Shown here: piece by piece, positions 58,876 to 64,000 of the stretch
Layout: each line of letters starts with the position of its first letter
Position numbering within the stretch: position 1 is the first letter of the stretch
DNA from: Sarcodiotheca gaudichaudii
Taxonomy: Eukaryota; Rhodophyta; Florideophyceae; Gigartinales; Solieriaceae
Direction: 5' to 3'
Assembly: GCA_032355985.1 (NCBI GenBank)
Contig: JAUKVZ010000004.1
Location: 233,512-297,511 of the forward strand
Length of the DNA stretch: 64,000 bases
Translations under genes and position numbers: made by a program
Notes under the pieces: generated by a model
Told to the model about the DNA's origin: nothing
Database searches by the model: none
The model's input: only the letters and a program-made list of their open reading frames with translations

Positions 58876-61530
58876 ATGAGCAATGCGCCTGATCAGATTG
58901 GCCAGTACAGCATTGAGCGCGAGCTTGGCCGCGGCGGCATGGGCGTCGTCTATCTGGCGCATGATTCACGTCTTGGGCGCGATGTCGCCATCAAAGCGCT
59001 GCCTGATGAAGTCTCGCAGGACGCCGAGCGCTTGGCGCGATTTGAACGCGAAGCGCGAGCGCTGGCGCAGTTGGATCATCCAAATCTTGCCGGCATCCAC
59101 GGGATCGAAGAGCACGATGGCCGGCGCTATCTTGTGCTTGAGTATGTCGAGGGTGAGACGCTTTCGGAGATCCTCGAACGCGGGCCGCTGCCGCTCGATG
59201 AAGCGCTGGACTGGTGCAGCCAGGTCGCGGCGGGCGTTGCCTCGGCGCATGACTGCGGCGTCGTGCATCGCGATCTGAAGCCGGACAACATCAAGATCAC
59301 GCGCGAGGGCAAGGCGAAGGTGCTGGACTTCGGGCTGGCGAAGGCGAGCGATCCGCAGTCGAGTTCAAACTTCAGCGGCAGCATGAGCCCGACGCTCACG
59401 ACGCCGCTCGCCGGGCTGGGCAGCGAGACGATCCCCGGCGCGATCATGGGCACGGCGCCCTACATGAGCCCGGAGCAGGCGCGCGGGCGTCACGTGGATC
59501 GGCGCACGGATGTGTGGAGTTTCGGCTGCATTCTGTACGAGTGCCTGACGGGCGCGCGGCTGTTTGCCGGTGAATCGGCGACGGATTCGATGGGCGCGAT
59601 TCTGCACAAGGAGATCAGCTTCGATCGGCTTCCGGATACGACGCCCCCGCGCGTTCGGGAACTGCTGGCGCGTATGCTGGAGCGCAATAGGGATCAGCGC
59701 CAGCGCGATCTTGGCGATGCGATGCTTGAGCTTGAGGCTGCCCGGCGCGATCCAGGTGAGACGATCGGCGCCGCCCGCGGATCGAAAGGGCGCAGACTCG
59801 GTTGGGCGCTCGTGCTGGCGCTTATGCTTCTTGCTGGCGCGGTTTGGGTCAACCGCGGTGCGGAGTCAGGGGCGGCGCTGCCTGCATACACCGTCATGCA
59901 GCTCACCGATGGCGCCGAGAATGAATCGTGGCCGACTCTGACGCCGGATGGCCAGACGCTTGTGTACGCAGCGTGGCGCCCGGGCGGCGTGGCGCACATC
60001 TTTCGCCGGCGCGTCAGCGGCTTCAACGCTACCGATCTCACGCCGAACGCCACCGGGGACTGCTATATGCCGGCGCTTTCGCCGGACGGGCAGCGAATCG
60101 CATTCCGCTCCGAACGTGATGGCGGCGGCCTGTTCGTGATGGGCGCCACCGGCGAATCGCCCCGGCGGCTGACGGATCTTGGATACGACGCGAGCTGGTC
60201 GCCCGATCAGACAAAGCTCGTCTTTGCGACCGAAGGCATTACAAATCCCGCTACGCGAATGTCAATCAGCGAACTGTGGACGGTGGATGTGCAAAGCGGC
60301 CAGACGAAGCGCATTCATGAGGGCGACGCGGTGCAGCCACGATGGTCGCCCTCGGGCGCGCGCATCGCATTCTGGCGTGTCCAGCACTCCGGTCAGCGCG
60401 ATATCTACACGATCCGGGCCGATGGAACGGATCCGGTGGCGCTGATGAATGATGCGCCGACGGACTGGAATCCGATATGGTCGCCCGATGGCAAGTGGAT
60501 CTACTTCAGCAGCGATCGCGGCGGGCGCATGTCGATCTGGCGGATCGGCATTGATGAAGAGACCGGGCTGCCGACCACTGAGCCTGCGCAGATCACAACG
60601 GGCACGCGCGCCCGCATAGGCAGCCTGGCGATCTCAGGCGACGGCAAGCGCCTGGCGTTCACTTCCACCGATGTTGAATTTGAGCTGCTGCGGCTGGATC
60701 TTGATCCAGAGACGAATCTTTCGACTGGGCCGCCGACATTGCTGACGCCCTTCGCATCGAATGCAATTCAGCCTTCGATCTCGCCGGATGGCAGGTTTAT
60801 TGCATACAGCAACGTCGGCGAGCCGCAGGAGGATCTCTTCATCATTTCCAGCGACGGTTCTACGCGCCGGCGCGTCACGAATGATGCGCCAAAGGATCGC
60901 GGGGTTGAGTGGGCCCCCGACAATGAGCGGCTCATGTTCTATTCCGATCGCGATGGCAAGTATCGCTACTGGAGTGTGCGGCTCGATGGCGGCGATCTCA
61001 TGCTCGTTGCCGAGGCGGACTCGGCGATCAACACGCCCGAGATCTCACCCGATGGCGAGTATATCGCCGGCAATTCGAACACTCTTGCCTGGTTCATCTT
61101 CCGTCGAAATGACCAGGGCGAGTACATCCGGATGGATGATGTGCCGCAGCCGCCGGGCGCGATCCAGTCTTCTCCGCTGGACTGGGCGCCGATCGGAACA
61201 AAGGCGCTTATTGTCTCGCCTCGCGACGAAGTCGGTTCACATGTGATCTGGGTGCTCGATGTCGAGTCCGGCGCTTACGAGATTGTCGAGGAGGATTACT
61301 CCGGGCTATTATACGCGCAGTTCTTCAACTCCGACCGGCTGCTGATCATTCTGACGCCATCGAACATCATCGTGCGGGACCTGGACACGGGCGAGCGCCA
61401 TGTGATCTACGAGTTTCCGCCCTCCGAGTTCCGTGCTACGAATTTTGATCTCGCGCCGGATGGATCGTGGATCTGCCTGAACGCGAATAGGACGGAATCA
61501 GATCTGTGGATGCTTGAGTTTGAAGAGTAG
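58876..61530 (+). CDS. serine/threonine protein kinase with PD40/TolB-like propeller, copy 2
   Basis: A protein of 884 residues, highly similar to copy 1 throughout. Kinase residues are conserved (VAIK Lys 40, HRDLKPDN, DFGLAKA, GTAPYMSPEQARG), followed by a membrane helix near 308-327 and PD40 repeats (LTPDGQTLVYAAWRPGG, LSPDGQRIAFRSERDGG, WSPDGKWIYFSSDRGG). AGGG lies 7 bases before the ATG, and only 35 bases separate it from copy 1, so they probably form one transcript. Similarity appears lower in the last ~200 residues, the presumed sensing part. Confidence 0.93.
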   Translation: MSNAPDQIGQYSIERELGRGGMGVVYLAHDSRLGRDVAIKALPDEVSQDAERLARFEREARALAQLDHPNLAGIHGIEEHDGRRYLVLEYVEGETLSEILERGPLPLDEALDWCSQVAAGVASAHDCGVVHRDLKPDNIKITREGKAKVLDFGLAKASDPQSSSNFSGSMSPTLTTPLAGLGSETIPGAIMGTAPYMSPEQARGRHVDRRTDVWSFGCILYECLTGARLFAGESATDSMGAILHKEISFDRLPDTTPPRVRELLARMLERNRDQRQRDLGDAMLELEAARRDPGETIGAARGSKGRRLGWALVLALMLLAGAVWVNRGAESGAALPAYTVMQLTDGAENESWPTLTPDGQTLVYAAWRPGGVAHIFRRRVSGFNATDLTPNATGDCYMPALSPDGQRIAFRSERDGGGLFVMGATGESPRRLTDLGYDASWSPDQTKLVFATEGITNPATRMSISELWTVDVQSGQTKRIHEGDAVQPRWSPSGARIAFWRVQHSGQRDIYTIRADGTDPVALMNDAPTDWNPIWSPDGKWIYFSSDRGGRMSIWRIGIDEETGLPTTEPAQITTGTRARIGSLAISGDGKRLAFTSTDVEFELLRLDLDPETNLSTGPPTLLTPFASNAIQPSISPDGRFIAYSNVGEPQEDLFIISSDGSTRRRVTNDAPKDRGVEWAPDNERLMFYSDRDGKYRYWSVRLDGGDLMLVAEADSAINTPEISPDGEYIAGNSNTLAWFIFRRNDQGEYIRMDDVPQPPGAIQSSPLDWAPIGTKALIVSPRDEVGSHVIWVLDVESGAYEIVEEDYSGLLYAQFFNSDRLLIILTPSNIIVRDLDTGERHVIYEFPPSEFRATNFDLAPDGSWICLNANRTESDLWMLEFEE

Positions 61531-61539
61531 GGCGGGCGC

Positions 61540-62190
61540 TTAGAAAGGCGCGGCACTTTCGATCTCAACCTGATTGCCGCTGTCAGGATCGGAAATCACC
61601 AGCTTTGTCGCGTGCAGCAGCATGCGCGGCTCTTCCGCCGCCGAGCCGTACAGCGAATCTCCGACGATCGGCGCGCCCAGCCCGCCGGCGTCCTGTGGCG
61701 TTGCGCTATGTACGCGCAGCTGGTGTGAGCGCCCGGTCACCGGCGTAAAGAGCACGCGCGTTCTTCGGGGCAGTCGTTCAAGCACGCGCCAGTGTGTCTG
61801 CGACGGCTTGCCCTGCTGGTGGTCGATGATCTGGCGCGGGCGGTTGTCGACATCCAGCCGCATCGGAAGATCGACGACGCCTTCGTCGCCTTCGATCTCG
61901 CCTTCCAGCACGGCGACGTATTGCTTCTCCACCTCGCGCCGCTCGAACTGGCCTGACAGCGCGCGATGGGCGTCGGCATCGAGCGCGAAGATCATCACGC
62001 CGCTGGTCTCCATATCGAGGCGATGGACGGTCAGCGGGCCCGACGCTTCGGGAAACATCATCTGCACGCGCGCGGCGCAGCAGTCCTTTTTGTCAGGACC
62101 CCTGCCGGGCACGGAGAGCATCCCCGCCGGTTTGTCGATCGCGACGAAGCGGGGCGACTGGTGCAGGATGGGCAGCGCTTCAGGCGGCAT
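61540..62190 (-). CDS. RluA-family pseudouridine synthase
   Basis: A protein of 216 residues. It has VAIDKPAGMLSVPGRG, the catalytic motif HRLDMETSGVMIFAL (Asp in HRLD), VEKQYVAVLEGEI and TPVTGRSHQLRVHSA, followed by GDSLYG, all in RluA order. It isomerises uridine to pseudouridine in rRNA or tRNA. No S4 RNA-binding domain is present at the N-terminus, as in RluA itself, so RluA-type specificity is plausible but not proven. It converges with the second kinase gene, with stops 9 bases apart. Confidence 0.88.
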   Translation of the reverse strand: MPPEALPILHQSPRFVAIDKPAGMLSVPGRGPDKKDCCAARVQMMFPEASGPLTVHRLDMETSGVMIFALDADAHRALSGQFERREVEKQYVAVLEGEIEGDEGVVDLPMRLDVDNRPRQIIDHQQGKPSQTHWRVLERLPRRTRVLFTPVTGRSHQLRVHSATPQDAGGLGAPIVGDSLYGSAAEEPRMLLHATKLVISDPDSGNQVEIESAAPF

Positions 62191-62235
62191 GGTGTGCAGG
62201 CTCGGCGCTAAAGGTGATCACGTCAAACGGCGCAT

Positions 62236-62268
62236 GAAAAAGCCGCGCGCCAAAGGAGACGCACGGCT
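62236..62268 (-). terminator. intrinsic terminator of the rplM-rpsI operon
   Basis: On the minus strand AGCCGTGC pairs with GCGCGGCT (one mismatch) and is followed by TTTTTC. It lies about 30 bases after the rpsI stop. Confidence 0.75.
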
Positions 62269-62297
62269 GAAGATTGGCTTGGTTGTCTGAAGCTGGT

Positions 62298-62810
62298 TTA
62301 GCGCTTCGAGAACTGGAACTTGCGGCGAGCGCCGGCCTGGCCGTACTTCTTACGCTCGACCTCGCGGGCGTCACGCGTCAGGAAACCTTCGCTGCGAAGG
62401 GTCGCTTCGAGCGAAGGGTCATACTTCTTCAGGGCGCGAGCCACGCCGAGAACCACCGCGCCGGCCTGGCCCATGTAGCCGCCGCCGGAGATGCGCATCA
62501 CGATGTCCATCTTGCCGAAGGTGCCGGTCGCCTTGAGGGGGGCGATGACATCCGCCTGATCACGCTCTTCGGTGAAGTACTCGTTGATCGGCTTGAACTT
62601 CTTCTGCGACACCTGGACCTCGAAGCGTCCATTGCCCGGCTTGATGCGCACGCGAGCGACGGCCGTCTTGCGTCGACCGGTGCCGCGCCACCACCCCTGC
62701 GGATCCGGCGCTTCGGGCGCCGCGGCAGGACCGGTGGCAAGCGCCGAGCCGGGATCAGGAATCGCGGGCGTCGGCATGGAGGGGGCGGGGTTCTGGGTCT
62801 GGTCTTCCAT
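62298..62810 (-). CDS. rpsI: 30S ribosomal protein S9, N-terminally extended
   Basis: A protein of 170 residues. The S9 core (~43-170) has GTGRRKTAVARVRIKPGNGR, INEYF, GGGYMGQAGAVVLGVARAL and the conserved end RKKYGQAGARRKFQFSKR, whose last Lys-Arg reach the P-site tRNA. The first ~40 residues are a Pro/Ala-rich extension absent from most S9 proteins (about 130 residues). It is second in the operon after rplM, with a 62-base gap, and a terminator follows. Confidence 0.95.
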   Translation of the reverse strand: MEDQTQNPAPSMPTPAIPDPGSALATGPAAAPEAPDPQGWWRGTGRRKTAVARVRIKPGNGRFEVQVSQKKFKPINEYFTEERDQADVIAPLKATGTFGKMDIVMRISGGGYMGQAGAVVLGVARALKKYDPSLEATLRSEGFLTRDAREVERKKYGQAGARRKFQFSKR

Positions 62811-62872
62811 ATGTCTTCTTCCGATTCAGTTTCGGAGTGGTTTGCTCAGTCAGTCTCTGTGCTGTTCGTTGA

Positions 62873-63304
62873 TCACACTTCCATCGGGACGGGCTGCTGC
62901 GCCGAATGCGGATGCTCGGCGCCGCGATACACCTTCAGCTTCTTGAGCATGACGCGGCCGAGGCGATTCTTGGGCAGCATGCGCCGCACCGCGTCCTCGA
63001 CGACGGACTCAGGCTTGCGCTCGAGCAGGCTGGCGTAGGTCTCTGCCTTCAGGCCGCCCGGGTATCCCGAGTAGCGCGTCTTGATGCGCTTCTCTGCGCG
63101 ACCGCCGGCCATCACCACCTTCTCGGCGTTGGTGATGACGACGAAGTCGCCCGTATCGACATGCGGCGTGTACTCCGGGCGATGCTTGCCCATGAGCACA
63201 GTCGCGACTTCCGTAGCCAGGCGACCGAGTCGCTTGCCGTCGGCGTCCACAAGACGCCAGGCGCGATCGACTTCGCCGTTCTTTGCGTAATAGGTCTGAC
63301 GCAT
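62873..63304 (-). CDS. rplM: 50S ribosomal protein L13
   Basis: A protein of 143 residues with the start [20 protein letters not shown] at 63304, GGGAG about 10 bases upstream; an upstream start at 63361 is rejected because the length then exceeds the family norm (~142). Features are [43 protein letters not shown] and the end [20 protein letters not shown]. It is an early assembly protein of the large subunit, followed by rpsI as usual. The upstream 63305-63732 holds no convincing gene; a small stem TCCGC/GCGGA around an A5/T5 loop lies near 63488. Confidence 0.95.
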   Translation of the reverse strand: MRQTYYAKNGEVDRAWRLVDADGKRLGRLATEVATVLMGKHRPEYTPHVDTGDFVVITNAEKVVMAGGRAEKRIKTRYSGYPGGLKAETYASLLERKPESVVEDAVRRMLPKNRLGRVMLKKLKVYRGAEHPHSAQQPVPMEV

Positions 63305-63732
63305 GGTCTGACACTCCCGAGATCGGGCCGGTTTCCCGGATGAACACTCTGTTGATCGCAACGACAGGCCGCTGCGAAGGAATCACACGAACATCCGCGC
63401 CCGATCGTTCCATATTCGGAACCTCAGGCTCGGAGCCCACCGAGGACTGGATCCATCCAGCCGCCGGCAGCCGGGGCCCGCTCTCATCCGCCAAAAAGCG
63501 GACTACACACGAGCGCCGTAGAGAACAAGATTTCGCCTGCCAGGGCCCACAATCCCACCGGGGCCGCGGCGAAGCGGACTGCAGAGAGTACCGACCGGGC
63601 GAGAGGAGTCAAATTGAGGGGCCGGCGGCATCGTCGTCATCGAAAGCGATGGGCCTGGTGACGTGGCGTTTCCTGCACACAGGGCCCCCGCCCCGGGGGG
63701 CGTGAGACGCCTCGAAAGCCGATGATAGAGCC

Positions 63733-64000
63733 ATGGACCAGCCACCCGAGCGACCTGAGTTTCCGCCTGGGCCGGAGGAGTATGCCTCCGGACCCGGCGC
63801 ACCGCGGCCGGAGCGGCCTGCGCCCATCGTGCCTCCGGCCCCGCCCACGGGTGTCGGCGAGGATGAGCGGGCGGCCCTGAGCACGCCTCGCGGACGCGAT
63901 CCGCGAGCGCCGGGCGGGCCCGTCGCCATCACGATCACGTGGATCCTGCTGATCGCGGCCGTCTCGTTCGTCTACTGCCTGCAGTCGGGGGGCAGGGCGC
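63733..64000 (+). CDS. membrane protein with Pro-rich N-terminus (3' partial)
   Basis: ATG at 63733 opens a frame that is still open at the window end (89 codons seen). The first ~65 residues are Pro/Gly/Glu-rich (MDQPPERPEFPPGPEEYASG) and are followed by a hydrophobic helix (VAITITWILLIAAVSFVYCL), so the protein enters the membrane from ~residue 67. A soluble Pro-rich head before several helices is common in CPBP-type membrane proteases, but too little is visible to assign a family. No strong Shine-Dalgarno sequence is seen. Confidence 0.5.
   Translation, partial: MDQPPERPEFPPGPEEYASGPGAPRPERPAPIVPPAPPTGVGEDERAALSTPRGRDPRAPGGPVAITITWILLIAAVSFVYCLQSGGRA

Noticed and set aside
63304-63361. 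Longer L13 start at 63361
   Set aside because: The extra 19 residues are not L13-like; MRQTYYAKN at 63304 has a Shine-Dalgarno sequence and gives the family length.

Overview
The window looks like chromosomal DNA from a GC-rich member of the Planctomycetota, most likely class Phycisphaerae. This rests on gene content, not on a database match. Pointers are eleven secreted proteins ending in a two-cysteine dockerin-like module (WGxCP or WGxCE at the very C-terminus), three PEP-CTERM-type proteins, a membrane protein with a CxxCGYxLxG...CPECG zinc ribbon, Hanks-type kinases fused to TPR or PD40 repeats, and a cysteine-poor L33. No phage, insertion sequence, CRISPR array or rRNA operon was seen.

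Layout. 1-5279: two tandem FG-GAP/VCBS-repeat secreted proteins, the first cut by the window edge. 5307-9590: a TVP38/DedA-type membrane protein, a HAF-repeat secreted protein, a PreA/dihydroorotate-dehydrogenase-like flavoprotein and a zinc-ribbon membrane protein. 9600-15470: a loosely packed accessory stretch with two PEP-CTERM proteins, a cytosine-deaminase-like enzyme, a VanZ-like protein, a probably frameshifted gene and several families of short dispersed repeats. 15468-20522: envelope glycan genes on the minus strand (GmhB-like phosphatase, a GT2-GtrA-GT39 fusion, an acidic-tailed protein, a WaaF-like heptosyltransferase). 20656-23436: a kinase-TPR protein. 23446-50514: about 27 kb on the minus strand devoted almost entirely to exported proteins: two beta-helix proteins, a lamin-tail-like protein, three paralogous ~920-residue proteins, a glycosidase-like protein, a P-domain protein, an alpha/beta-hydrolase, two large VCBS proteins and a PEP-CTERM protein. 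The exception is a ThrE-type exporter preceded by a tiny ORF. 51409-54695: tRNA-Thr, tuf, rpmG, tRNA-Trp, secE, nusG. 54754-61530: a glycosyltransferase, rdgB and two tandem kinase-PD40 proteins. 61540-63304: an RluA-type pseudouridine synthase and the rplM-rpsI operon. 63733-64000: the start of a membrane protein.

How it fits together. The window combines housekeeping translation and secretion genes with a large secretome. Most secreted proteins share a C-terminal module, and in two cases that module is nearly identical at DNA level between neighbours whose other parts differ, which points to module exchange. Tandem paralogues often abut or overlap by a few bases. The most surprising single observation is the EF-Tu gene. 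It keeps the P-loop, DCPGHAD and NKxD motifs but has a rewritten switch I region, without the usual EEKxRGIT block, and an altered G5 motif. Second-tier candidates are the promoter/57-codon ORF/terminator unit just ahead of the ThrE gene, a gene broken at a run of seven C/G bases, and a hairpin-rich stretch upstream of tRNA-Thr and tuf.
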